Assembly: GCF_003945595.2 (NCBI RefSeq)
Contig: NW_024104419.1
Coordinates: forward strand, 558,001-622,000
DNA from: Pipra filicauda
Lineage: Eukaryota; Chordata; Aves; Passeriformes; Pipridae
Direction: 5' to 3'
DNA: 64,000 nucleotides
The notes below the pieces were generated by a model that saw nothing but the letters and a program-made list of their open reading frames with translations, was not told where the DNA came from and did no database searches. The position numbers and the translations under genes were made by a program. This document shows positions 36,540-47,232 of this stretch, one piece after another. The number at the start of each line of letters is the position of its first letter. The first letter of the stretch is position 1.

Positions 36540-36600
36540 GTGAGTGACATCAGAGCAGGGAGAGTATAAACACCAGCAGGACCTACTCCGGGCTTTAAAA
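36540..36600 (+). promoter_or_regulatory. CCN5: CCN5 core promoter with TATA box
   Basis: A clean TATAAA lies at 36565-36570, about 100 bp before the CCN5 ATG, predicting a start near 36595 and a 5' UTR of about 75 nt. TGACATCA at about 36545-36552 is one base from a cAMP-response element, and cAMP responsiveness would be plausible. The tiny upstream frame ATG TGC TGA (36641-36649) lies in the 5' UTR. Confidence 0.65.
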
Positions 36601-36670
36601 CCTGCGAACACGCCGCTGCCTCCAAACTGCCTGGGGGGTGATGTGCTGAAGTGGCAGAGGGGAGAGCAGC

Positions 36671-36730
36671 ATGAGGCTCCAGCTGGAGAAGCAGCTCCTC
36701 TTCCTCTCCCTCCTCTGCATCCTCTCCAAG
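36671..36730 (+). CDS. CCN5: CCN5 exon 1 (signal peptide)
   Basis: It encodes [20 protein letters not shown], a typical secretory signal with a leucine-rich core, ending AAG|GTAAGG in phase 0. The human protein shows the same length and the same LLSK ending. The ATG is preceded by GAGAGCAGC, with purine at -3. Confidence 0.95.
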
Positions 36731-39700
36731 GTAAGGGAGACGGGGCACCGGGGCAGCTTTAGCCTTACCCGTGGAGCACCTGGGTCTTGCAGGGAGGACT
36801 GGGGTGTCACCACGAGCCCGCTGGCTAACGCCGGCCAGGCTGTGTGGATGCAGTCCCACGGGGGCACAGCTCTGCTTGGGAGAGATATTTGAGATTCAGC
36901 AGCAGGGTGTGAACGTTCATGGGCCAAAGGCTCTGCTGTGTGAGTCCCTGGAGCACACAGGAATGACAGCAATGTGCTGTTTGCTCGCTGTCCCTGCCGC
37001 TCTCTGGGCTGTGCTACGTTCAGTCAGCGAGCAGCAGCTCGGCAGTAGTGGCTCCTGCAGGCTCCTCCATCCCCGCCCAGGCTCCCGAGGCAGGGGCCAA
37101 GCAGCCCTGGCATTACTCAGCTTTCCCTGCTTCTCAGGATGCTCACGCCAAGCCAATGCCTCTGACAGGATTTGGGTTGTCGTAGTGGGTTTATTATTTT
37201 TTTCTTTCTCTTGGACTCTGTGTGAAAATATTTGCCTGTGCAGAGAACAGGAATGTTGAAAAGTTCAGGGCATCTCAGCTCCAAGTTAATCAGAGCTGCT
37301 GCTTGAATCCCCAGGCAGACCTTCTGCGAGCAGGGATGTCGTGGCAACAGTGTGCCTATTTGACTCCTTTCCCAGAAAGTTCAGATCTCTGATAGGAGCC
37401 ACATTGTCATCTAAAGACAAGTAAATTACAAGGAGCAGAGGGAAATGCATTAATGGCTTGGCTAATCTTTCTAAAACATCGATTTGTAATAGCAACCTCC
37501 TGAAAGATGAAAAATGCCTTTGGCTGCCTGGGTAAGCTGTGACAGAGAAATTATTCTGGCCCCAGGTGCTTGTGAGAATCACCAAAGGCCCTTGTGCTGC
37601 CAGCCCAAACCTGGCCACCACAGACAGTCCCTTGGTCCCTGCCACAAGTCTCTCTCTGATTTCTGCCACATTAATAATGCTGCTCATTGACAGAACTAGA
37701 ACAAGACCCAGCCCATTTTGGATATATTTAATCTCCACTTGCTGGCACTGACACTTCTACAGCCCCATAAAAAACAGCTGAACGGCTGCAAATGGGAAAC
37801 AGCACACCAGTACCTACCTCCTCTGTCTGACTGGTCATGTCAGACCTGATGTCACTGGGAGAAACTGAAAAAGAAAGGAAAATGGTATCTAAACCCCACA
37901 GGGTGTGGCTGAACCCATCGCTCTCTCAGCAGGCTCAGCAGACACACCCGGACCAGGGCAGGGGTGAATGGTTTGGTTGCATGTTTGCTGCACTGCATGT
38001 GCTGGCCCTGCATCCAGCATCACGTGCATGGTGCTGAGCAGCAGGGCTGCTGGGGGGCTTGGAGCTGCCAGGGGGCTCACACACACTGCCAGGCCAGGAC
38101 TGGCAAGGAATTCACTTCCAAACTGCAGAGCCAGCTCTCCTGGCTTCAGGCTCAGTATGCAACAGCCCTGTTGGATATGACACGTTTGGAGCACAAGCAC
38201 TGCCTGCAAAAGCAAGGTGTGCCAGGGTGGTTGTGCACGCAGGATGAGCCAACGGGACAAACACCCCCCTGCCCAGGTGAACTCCTGTGGGCACATCCCT
38301 GGCAGACAACTGGCTGAGCAGGCAAAGGACTGCAGTGCACAGTCCTGCCAAAGTGATTACTCAGTCTAGCCAGGAGGGAAAACATAGCTCCCAGTCCACA
38401 GAAACGTGCCTATCTCTGGGCTCCTCGCCCAGTGGGCCAGGCTGGGTGAGGATCCTGCAGCCAGGGACAGGCAGAGGCTGCAGCTGGATCAGGGAGGAAC
38501 ACAGTGATGTCCGCCTGGCATCAGATCCCTGCTGCCAGTGTGACATCCTGTTTCTCAGCATGAAGGAGAGCTGTTTAGACTGTTTGGAGTGGTGCTGAGC
38601 CCTCCTCACGTGCATCCAGTCCCTGCAAAGCCCCGTCTCCAGCTGGGCACAGCCACTGCCTTAGGGGCAGCCATGGGGTGAGCTGCTTTCCCTCCCTCAC
38701 ACTGGGCTGCTTGTGGCTGCTGAGCTCATTAAATAACCACCACTGCACAGGATCTTCACCTTTCAGCTCCATCCTCCTCCTGTGTATTCAGAGCAGTGGT
38801 ACTTTTAAGACCCAATCTTGCAGAGTGCTGAGAATCCTTGATTCTCCTTGGTTTTCCATAGGTGCCCTTAAGAAAGAGGACAGTAGCTTTCCATGCTGCT
38901 TCACCATATTCCATGGATTTGCAGAGCCTCCCTCCACTGAAAATCTGCCCTCGTGATTGAGAGGTTACCTGTCTGTCCCAGTGATTTCCCTGTCAGTCAA
39001 AACCAACCCCTATGGAATCAGCAATGCCTTTGCCCCGCAGGTGTGTGCCCAGCTGTGCCGGAGACCATGCTACTGCCCCTGGGTGCCACCCCGCTGCCCC
39101 CGCGGGTCCCCCCTGGTTCTGGATGGCTGTGGCTGCTGCAAGATCTGTGCCCGGCGCCTGGGGGAGCCCTGTGACTTCCTCCACGTCTGCGACCAGAGCC
39201 AGGGCCTCGTCTGTGACTACAGCACAGCACCGGCCGGGACAGGAGGCACCTGCAACTGTGAGCACAGGGGAGCCCCTTCCCGCCGGGGATGCCCCCACAC
39301 CCCAGTTCCACCCATGGCCTCAGCTGGCTGCAGGCGTCCCACAGCACTTTCAGGGAAGTGGCTGAGACTAGAAAAGCAGCCTTTTCTGAGGAACTTACAC
39401 ACAGCTTGGCCATGGGGTTGTGCTGCAGCTGCTGCCAGCTCTTGTGCTGTTTTCTGACTGAGGATTCGGGGTGGTTTGAGTGAGGATGGGCATGGGGGTC
39501 CCAGGGATGCTGCAGTCACCCAGCCAGGGTTGGAGCCTGGGAGTCCTGAAGAGAAATCTCAGAGAAATTTTGTCTAGCCTGAAAACCCTGAAGGCAGGGT
39601 CAGAGCCAAAGGGCAGGGGGTTTCCCACCAGCTAGTGAGCTGTTCCTTTGAAAACACAGAGATGAGGAGGGGAGGTAGGGAAGGGGAGGAGGTTTGGTGA

Positions 39701-40544
39701 TGAACATGCTGCTGCACACCCATTCTGCCCCACATACCTCTCAGTCACTTCTGTGTGCCCCCCCCCCCATCAGTCCCTTCGTGCCAGCCCCACAGTTACC
39801 CCAGCAGTCCCTCTGCCACTCACATCTCTGTCGCTCTGTCCCTGACGGGCTCCCCGTCTGTCACTTCAGTCGAGGATGACGAGGAGGGCTGTGAGGTGAA
39901 CGGCCGGGTCTATCGAGATGGAGAAGTTTTCCAGCCCAGCTGCAAACTCCAGTGTCGCTGCCTGGACGGGGGCTTCACCTGCATCCCGCTGTGCCAGGAG
40001 GACGTGAGGCTGCCCACCCCGGACTGCCCCTACCCACGGCGCGTGGAGATCCCGGGGAAGTGCTGCCCCGAGTGGATCTGTGGAGCCCAGGACCAGCACC
40101 TCCTCCGGGATGCCAGGGCAGGTAAGATGCAGGGCACCTCCAGGGAGGGGATGCCCGGGCAGGTCTCTGGGGATGGCCCCTTCACCCCAGGCTCTGAAAC
40201 ATCACCTCACATTCCTCTGCCACGCGGGGCTCTGCCCGCAGCACCGCAGGGCATCTGCACAGAGCCTGGCTCCAACCACCCTTTATCCCCTCCTCTCTTT
40301 TCTTTCAGCCCCCGGGGCAGTGTCCCCAGTGCTGCCATACCCCTGCCAGGAGTGGGGCACAGAGTGGAGCGCCTGCTCGGCCACCTGTGGCGTGGGCTTT
40401 GCCACCCGCGTCTCCAACCAGAACCGCTACTGCCGGCTGGAGACCCAGAGGCGGCTCTGCGTGGTCAGACCCTGCCCCGCCCTGCCCGCAGCATTCCCGG
40501 CGGTAAGTGAGGGTGGAGCTGGTGCCTCTGGGCAACGGGTTTGA
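36671..40544 (+). CDS. CCN5: CCN5 / WISP2, secreted matricellular protein, 4 coding exons
   Basis: CCN5 is a secreted cysteine-rich regulator of cell growth, adhesion and Wnt-linked signalling. Exons 36671-36730, 39041-39257, 39870-40121 and 40309-40544 join in frame to 254 residues (human 250). The order is signal peptide (1-20), IGFBP-like domain with GCGCC (49-53), then VWC domain (about 100-165, CCPEWICG near its end). Next come a variable hinge and a TSP1 repeat (189-232) with WSACSATCG and [18 protein letters not shown], nearly identical to mammalian CCN5. There is no C-terminal cystine-knot (CT) domain, the hallmark of CCN5. Each domain has its own exon, as in all CCN genes. The last 13 codons read past a strong GTAAGT donor to a TGA at 40542-40544. 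I also looked for a CT exon up to 45 kb and saw none. Confidence 0.95.
36731..39040 (+). other. CCN5 intron 1
   Basis: A 2.3-kb GT-AG intron with a T-rich stretch near 37190-37210. No repeat family or hidden coding exon was recognised. Confidence 0.8.
39041..39257 (+). CDS. CCN5: CCN5 exon 2 (IGFBP-like domain)
   Basis: A 217-bp exon after CCCCGCAG. It encodes [14 protein letters not shown] and onward with the IGFBP signature [16 protein letters not shown] and the segment DQSQGLVC. The donor is AACT|GTGAGC, phase 1. Confidence 0.96.
39258..39869 (+). other. CCN5 intron 2
   Basis: A 612-bp intron with an 11-base C run near 39760-39770, just before the pyrimidine-rich acceptor region. Nothing else was seen. 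Confidence 0.8.
39870..40121 (+). CDS. CCN5: CCN5 exon 3 (VWC domain)
   Basis: A 252-bp exon after CACTTCAG. It opens with an acidic linker ([18 protein letters not shown]), continues through [18 protein letters not shown] and [16 protein letters not shown], and ends GCAG|GTAAGA. Ten cysteines follow the VWC spacing. Confidence 0.96.
40309..40544 (+). CDS. CCN5: CCN5 exon 4 (TSP1 repeat and stop)
   Basis: A 236-bp exon after TCTTTCAG. It encodes the hinge end, the TSP1 repeat and [24 protein letters not shown] donor-like site follows at 40503, but the frame continues [13 protein letters not shown] to TGA. If the donor is used, the true last exon lies elsewhere. The read-through gives the expected CCN5 length. 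Confidence 0.88.
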
Positions 40545-42132
40545 CAGACAAAGGGAAGAGCAGAGCCAGCCAAACACGAAAACACGAGACCCCCACTTAA
40601 GTGCGGGCACCCCATCACCCCTCCTCAGCCTTGAGCTGAGAGTGTCTCGGGGACAGATCAACCATCTCCTGAAACTCAGCTTGGAAAACACCTGATGGCA
40701 GGTGCAGACCTGAATTTTGGCGTCTCTGGATGTCTGAATCCAGGAGCACTCTGGAACCCACACAGGGGAGCCTGGCCGGCCCCTATGGCCAGAGATGTGT
40801 TTGCAGCTCCTGCCTGGCTCCCTGGGCACACCCAAGAAGTGGTTCTGCCACCCCTTTATTAGCCTGGCACAGCCCCAGTGTGAACATGGTGTAACACAGC
40901 CTTGCTGCCACATGCCCCTGCTCCCCAGACAGAGAGAACACGCCACATCCTGCTCTATCTCCCCATCATTCTCCACTGTGCCTTTCCAGAGGGGAAGAGG
41001 AGGTCATTTGTAGCTGTGCCCACCCTGGTTTCACCCCGGAGCCAACGCCTCATCCTGGCAAAGAGTCTGGCACAAACCTATGGCATTGTGGTTTTGGTGA
41101 AGATGGAGAAACTAGAGAAGTTTCCATTGAGAAACTAGAGAAGAACTGATGGACTTTGGCTGCAAAGGAGGCTGGAAATAGAGAAGAAGATCCCCCTCTC
41201 ACTTAGAACCTGCCTCCTCTGTGCACCCTGCTGCCCCAGGCAGGATTAGTGGGCAGCATTCCCGAGTTTCTTAGGCTGAATGAAATGGGAAATGGGGAAA
41301 CCCTGCCCCAAGCATGAACCCACCCAAGAAGCCAGGAATCGGTCCTTTCCTGGATCAGTGGAGCTTCTGGAGAGGTGATGCTGCTCCTCCACCACATCAC
41401 ACAGCTCTGCTCTGTGTGGACTGCAATAGAGGCCATCTCCAGCACCTGGAAGCCCAAATCCCTGGAGGGAACCCTCATGCCCTGGCCCCCCAGGGAGGGA
41501 GCAGGTACATCAGGCTGCACCCACAAGTCACTGCCGTGCCAGGCTGAGCTGCCCCACCGTGCGGGAGCTCGGCCAGCCCACGATACCCACCCTGCAAACA
41601 GCGGCTCCTCCCTGGGCATGGGCAGGGTCCTCCTGCTGACAGCTCTAATTCACCTTCCCCGCATCCCTCCAGAACAAACACGAGCCTTCCCGCTCCTCCT
41701 GGCCTCCTCCTCTCCCAGGCGCTGGCGGTTTGGCAGAGCTGCGGCGAGCGAGGAGCTCAGACGGAGACACCGTCCCGCGGCACCAGACATACCGCCTGCC
41801 ATCCAAGCACATTCCCTGTGAGCCCGGGCCAAAGGAAAAGCAGGAGAAAGAGAAAACAAAATCGCAAAGATGAGTCGGAGCCGCCTCCCGACGGGCTGGA
41901 GCCGCTCCAGCTGCACAGGAGAGCTGCTCGGCGGTTCTGGCTGTGCTTTCCCTCGGCAGTAACCCTTGTGGGCGACCGAAAATGAAACCCAAATGCCCTC
42001 TAACGGCCTCGCACCAGCGTGCAGAGGGAACGTCCCACCGCAGGGAGACAGGGGCAGCTGCAAGGAGCAGTGGTGCAGGTGACACGTCCAGGTGAGATAC
42101 GGACTTTTTAGACGTGTATTTCTGGAACTAAA

Positions 42133-42138
42133 AATAAA
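42133..42138 (+). terminator. Candidate CCN5 poly(A) signal
   Basis: AATAAA followed by GGTGTGCTGATCGAGGTGTG, a suitable GU-rich downstream element. It is the first canonical signal I see after the CCN5 stop and would give a 3' UTR of about 1.6 kb. Confidence 0.45.
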
Positions 42139-42403
42139 GGTGTGCTGATCGAGGTGTGGAGCTTGTCTGGTGCAGGGTGAGCCCAGCCCTGCTGCTCGCG
42201 GCCAGCTGGAAAGTGGCACAGGATGGGGCAGCCTGGAAGCACCGCAATTCAGGCTGCTTAGAGTATGAAAAGAAAAGAAAAAGGAAAAAAACATTGTGAA
42301 TCAAAGCACTGAACACATTATTAGAGTATATCATATCCTGGATTCAGTCATGACCCTTTGCTTTTACCCAGCCATCAGCTCCACCAGCTCTGCCAACGGG
42401 AGC

Positions 42404-42462
42404 AGCCCTGCCCACAGCCCTGCCCACAGCCCTGCCCACAGCCCTGCCCACAGCCCTGGCCA
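42404..42462. repeat. 12-bp tandem array
   Basis: The unit AGCCCTGCCCAC is repeated about five times, the last copy diverging to AGCCCTGGCCAG. Confidence 0.95.
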
Positions 42463-45400
42463 GGTCTCCGGGCAGTGTCGGGATGTGCAGGACAGCACTG
42501 GCTGCTCTGCTGCTGGGTCTGCAGCCCCAGGCACAGCCCAGGCCATGCCTCTCCTCACCCTCCTAAAAATCAGTGCCCAAACCCCCCTGTGACTCGTTCC
42601 CCCCTCCTGCCAGGCCCTCCTCTGCTCCCCCCAGACTGGGATTCCCCCAGCAGTGCCACCAGTGCCACCAGCTGACCCTCCTCCCGACCCAGGGCAACTG
42701 GTACTGCGGCAGATTTGGAGGTGCAGGGGCAAAAGGCTGAATGGCAGAGGGAGATCTCCTCTCCAGCCCAGGGAAAAGCTTCCTCACCAGCAGCAGGAAA
42801 GGCAGCAGGGCCAAGGCAGCTGCTCACTCACTCCCCTGGGCTCTGCAAGGGCTGAAAATAAAAGTGAAGTCAAGAATGCCTTTCAGTCACTTTGGGAGGT
42901 GAGGGGGGAGGAAAGAAACAAGAAGAAACCTCACTGCTTGTGCAATAAAACATTGCTTACAAAGAGAATTATTTACTGTGATCATCTGGTGCTCGGCCTG
43001 AATCCAAATCATTAATTCTGTTTGATACAGGGGATATGGTGAACCTCCATCAGGCAGCAAATCGCAGAGCAAACAGCTTTGGGTGGCTTTTTTAGTTCTG
43101 TGGTGGCTCTGCCAAAAAAGTGATGACACAAGGCTCATGTAGACTTTAAAACTACCATGTTCCTCGACTGACATGGATAAAACGTTGTGTGTACTGAAAA
43201 TCCTGTTTCTAAGCCAGTTCTTGTTTGAACTTGTTGGGACTCGGCCACCAAGGCTGGGTGAGCTGTAGGCAGGGAGGGCTGCCAAGGCTGTAACCCCCTC
43301 CCAGATCCTGCCCAGCCACCTCTGGGTGATGGTCAAAATCAAAAGGTCACTTTTTAAGAATCAATCTGTAATTGTCATCTCAAACAAATGACTCAGTGCA
43401 CCTCTGCTATAATTTCCTCTTTTTTTTCCCTTGCAAAATATCACTTCTCCCCGATTCACTAAGCAGAAAACATCTAAATAATGAATTAATGATTCCAAAA
43501 AAATCAGAGTTATTTTTCCCTAAGAACACAGGGAAAGCAACTCTTGCAATCTGATTGCCAGTCTCACAATATTTGCCATTCCCTCTAAAGCCCTGCTACC
43601 CTGGAAACACAGCTATTTGAGGCTCACGTTTATGACAGTCTCTGACGCAGGGTCCTGTCGTTGCCTGCTCGGGTGGGGGATCCACAGGTGATTTTGGTGA
43701 CCTGCAAAGATAAAAATCCCAAAATCAGAAGAAAAAATCACCCTTATCCTTAAGGCCTAAGGGCACACCTGCACACAGACACAGCACAGATTTGCCAACC
43801 ACACTCCCGAGCCAGTGGTGAGCAGCAGATCACGGCTCATTTCGGCACAAGCACATGCAGCAGCTGAAGGGAAACTGTGCTACCACATGAGCAAACAACA
43901 TGCATCAGAATTTCTTTTCCAAGTCATTCTCATGACTGATGATTTTTAAATGCATGGGGAAGGCTGAGAAAGGGCTGGATGAGCCCCTCATTAAAGCAAA
44001 ACATTTTCAGAAACTGAGCACAAGAGTGCAGTGCTCAATTAAAAAAAATGAGCCTTTTTTTCAATTTTCCTGGGAGCCCATCACTCAAGTTATCTGTTTG
44101 CAGGAGCTGTCTGGGCCCTGAATTTTCACCCTGCCAGCAGCAACACTGCCACATACCAGAGCCAGGCACAGGAGGGGAGCATCCTGATGTGGGGTGCTTG
44201 GGCAGAGCTGGAAGTAGCACCTGCATTGCAAGTGAAACCACGGGCCAAGTGAACAGGCACCCAGCTCCAAGCCTTCATTGTGGGGACAGGGCAGGTTTTG
44301 CCTTCACTGCTGAGAGCAGCTCACCACCCTTCCCATGATCTCAGCAGTCCTCCCAGCCAGCTGCTGTCTCCGCCTCAGTTTCCCCAGTGGTTGATACTCT
44401 GGGACAAAGGGAACCACTCCCAGTCTGTTCCTCTCCTCGTGCTGCCCTTCCACACTTCCATAAAGCTGCTTTACAAGTGCCACCCCAAGCCCAGGTTGCA
44501 GGAGCAGCTGAAGTGCACTGAGGTGAAGGGGGTGGGAGCTGGGCAGGATGGAGAACTGCTTCCCTGGGGATGCACCCCCAGGGACCCTCTTCTGTGCTGC
44601 TGCCACTCCAAGAGCACAGACCTACCAGAGGCTCTGCAAACCTCGGAAAAGGTGTATCCTCACCCCATGGAAACAGCTTCTACAATCTGCCACTCCATCA
44701 TGCCTGTAGCGCTGAGATTCTATTACAAAGGCAGGAAATAACAGACAGCATTTCCCATCACTTATCTGCTCCAGCAAGCACTTTTTTGAAGTTGATAAAT
44801 ACACTGATACTCGCAGAGAGCAGCTACCACCCCTCATCTGTGTCTTGGGCTTCCCCACCCTGTTCCTGAACTCCTGTGCCCAAGGATGGCCCAGTGGAGA
44901 TGTTCAGCTGCTCCCAAGGAGGGACAGGCAGCCAGGATGGCTCGGCAGGACCCACCCTCCTCCTCCCCACTGGCAGTTGAGCTCTCAGCCTCCTCCCACC
45001 CCCTGCTTTGATCCAGCTCCCGGAAAGCAGGTGGACGTCGCCCTTCCTGGGCCCAGCCCTTTTCACCTGAAGTTGTTTTCCCAAGGTTGTTTTTGCATGG
45101 CTTGCCAGGGTAAACCCAGCTGGTTACTGCCCTGTCGATTCCCATGCTTGGAGATAAAGTTATTTCTGGCCCCATTTATGCAGCAGCTGCTCAGCAGTGC
45201 AGTTGAGGCTGCCTTTCCTTGGGGTCTGCTTTGGGGTCGCTGGTTTTAGCTCTTACCCCAATTTCACAGTATCTGGGTGTCTTCTGTGTGACATCCCCTG
45301 CAACAGGGAAGGCAGGAGAGGAAGGTCACAGCCCATCCTGCATGTCCTCCCCGCATGGGTCTAAACCACTCGAAGGAGGAGGGGGAAAAGGGGGTTTGTG

Positions 45401-46185
45401 TTTGGGGAGGGATATAGAAATAGGCAGCAGGACGAGCTGTAGTGCGGAGACAGCTCTTCAGCAGGCATGGGGTCACTGCTGCCTATGCTGGGGGCAGGCA
45501 GCCTGCCACACCTCTGCCTGCTGGCACTGCCGGTGCCACCGGCTCTGCCCGAGCGGGACTGGCAGCATGAGCCCCGTGGAATGCTGCCAGTCTCTGCCTT
45601 AACTCTGCTGCTGGTATTTCTGAGCATTGGGGCCAGGAGAAAGGCTGTCAGGAATGGAAGTGAGGGCAGGCTTCCAGCCCCCCAGTCTGCAAAACTGGGA
45701 CATTTCTCTTCACCCCAAGTGGGACAGAAAAGGAACAGGCTGAAAGCCTTGGCCCCCCTCATCAGACATCTCCGCAGCAGAGCCCCTCTCCCACCTCTTC
45801 CCTATTTCCCACTCCCTTCAGGCACACACAGCACCCAAAATAGCCAAGGGGCTGTGATGTCCCTGGCGCCCGGCTCAAAATATCTGAAGTGGGCTGGTGG
45901 GAGGCGCCGAAGGAGTGGCGGAAGCCACCAGTCACCCCGGCTCTGTGCTGGGGCCGCCCTCACCACATCCTCCCCATGCTCTGGGGAAAAGCCCAGCACC
46001 CCAAAGGCCAGTCCGGGTTCAGCAGGAGCGGGGAGGTGAGGGCAGCCGCAGCCTGTGCCAGAGGACACGGCGCTGCCAGGGCTGGCTCTGGGCACGGCGC
46101 TGCTGGAGCCAACCCTGCTGTGGGCACCGGCTCCTCCGAGCCCTGCCACCGCCTGCCCCGCCGGGCAGGGCTGCCGCAGCTCCCC

Positions 46186-47232
46186 ATGGCTGCTGCCATG
46201 TGGCCCGGCAATGGCAGCGGGGCTCTGTGCCCTGTGGATGCCGCCTTCGCCCAGCGCTTCCTGCCCGCCGTGTACCTGACAGTGATCCCTCTGGGGCTGC
46301 TGGGGAACGGGTTGGGGCTGTGGCACTTCTGCACGGGGCACCGGCAGGGCGCCCGCCAGCCCCTCAGCCTGCTGGTGGGCAACCTGGGGCTGGCAGACCT
46401 GCTGTACGTCAGCACCCTGCCCTTCCTCGTCAGCTACTACCTGCGAGGCAGAGTGTGGCTCTTCGGGCAGGGCTGGTGCCAGACCACCCGCAGCCTCTTC
46501 CACCTCAACCTCTACGCCAGCATCGGCTTCCTCACCTGCATCAGCATCCACCGCTACCTGGGCATCGTGCACCCGCTGAAGGCACGGGGCCGGTGCCAGG
46601 GGGCTGCCTCTTCTCCGTGGCTCAGCGTGGCAGTCTGGGCGTGGGTCATTGCCCAGGTGGGTCCTGATCTTGCCTTCAGCAAGACGGATGACACAGGGAC
46701 GCGGTGCCACGACACGACGGGGCACAACAAGCTGGACGTTTACTTGCCCTACACCTTGGCTGTCACCGTGACCGGGTTCATCATCCCCTTCCTCATCATC
46801 CTCGGGTGCTACTGCCACGTGGTGTTTGTGCTCTGCAGGAACGACACCATGGACCTCGAGCTCAGGAGAAGAAGCATCAGACTGGTGGTTCTCGTGATGG
46901 TTCTCTTCTCCATCTGCTTCCTCCCCTACCACATCTTCAGGAACCTCAATCTGTTGTCCCGTGTCTGGCAGCTGCAAGGGTTCTGCACACAGGCTTCAAA
47001 GAACATCTATGTTTCCTACCAGGTAACCCGGGGCCTGGCCAGCCTCAACAGTGCCCTCAACCCCCTGCTCTATGTGATCACGGGCAAAGACTGCATGTCA
47101 CGGATGAGGAGCATCCGACAAAGAGCCAGACTGCAGCTGGGGACCACCTTCAGCAGGAACACCTCTTGCCAGGCAGGTCAGAGGAAGGGGGGCACAATCC
47201 TTTCTAAGGAGGAGGCTTCTGATGCGCTCTGA
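46186..47232 (+). CDS. P2Y-type nucleotide receptor (P2Y1/P2Y11-like GPCR), single exon
   Basis: A class A GPCR of 348 residues, probably at the plasma membrane responding to extracellular nucleotides. Seven hydrophobic segments sit near 26-47, 57-80, 98-122, 144-163, 187-212, 231-255 and 275-298. HRY (122-124) replaces DRY and NPLLY (292-296) is the NPxxY motif. Residues that bind nucleotide in P2Y1 are matched: RxxFH in TM3 (R102, F105, H106), HxxR in TM6 (H249, R252) and QxxR in TM7 (Q279, R282). C98-C174 and C15-C267 fit the two P2Y disulfides, and N9 is a glycosylation sequon. CHDTT, ILGCY and YQVTRGLASLNS look P2Y1-like, while PYHIFRNLN recalls P2Y11. The ATG at 46186 is preferred because sequence upstream is open but unlike a receptor; M5 (46198) is an alternative. 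It is intact. The exact orthology within P2Y is unsettled. Confidence 0.92.
   Translation: MAAAMWPGNGSGALCPVDAAFAQRFLPAVYLTVIPLGLLGNGLGLWHFCTGHRQGARQPLSLLVGNLGLADLLYVSTLPFLVSYYLRGRVWLFGQGWCQTTRSLFHLNLYASIGFLTCISIHRYLGIVHPLKARGRCQGAASSPWLSVAVWAWVIAQVGPDLAFSKTDDTGTRCHDTTGHNKLDVYLPYTLAVTVTGFIIPFLIILGCYCHVVFVLCRNDTMDLELRRRSIRLVVLVMVLFSICFLPYHIFRNLNLLSRVWQLQGFCTQASKNIYVSYQVTRGLASLNSALNPLLYVITGKDCMSRMRSIRQRARLQLGTTFSRNTSCQAGQRKGGTILSKEEASDAL

Larger units (their letters stand above)
40545..45880. other. CCN5 3' flank to P2Y-like gene
   Basis: It probably begins with the CCN5 3' UTR (to about 42150). A mildly CpG-rich patch lies at about 41700-42080 and a 12-bp tandem array at 42404-42462. No CT-domain exon or other gene was recognised. 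Open frames here lack any known motif. Confidence 0.65.

Noticed and set aside
40545..45500. A CCN5 CT-domain exon
   Set aside because: I looked for the cystine-knot pattern (CG.C.DGRCC) in plus-strand frames and found nothing similar.
45889..46185. 99-codon N-terminal extension of the P2Y-like receptor
   Set aside because: The frame is open but starts at GTG, has no P2Y similarity and would precede the normal N-terminus with its sequon and cysteine.
45802..46977. 391-codon open frame on the minus strand antisense to the receptor
   Set aside because: It is a shadow of the GC-rich P2Y-like coding frame; histidine/glutamate/valine-rich composition and no domain.
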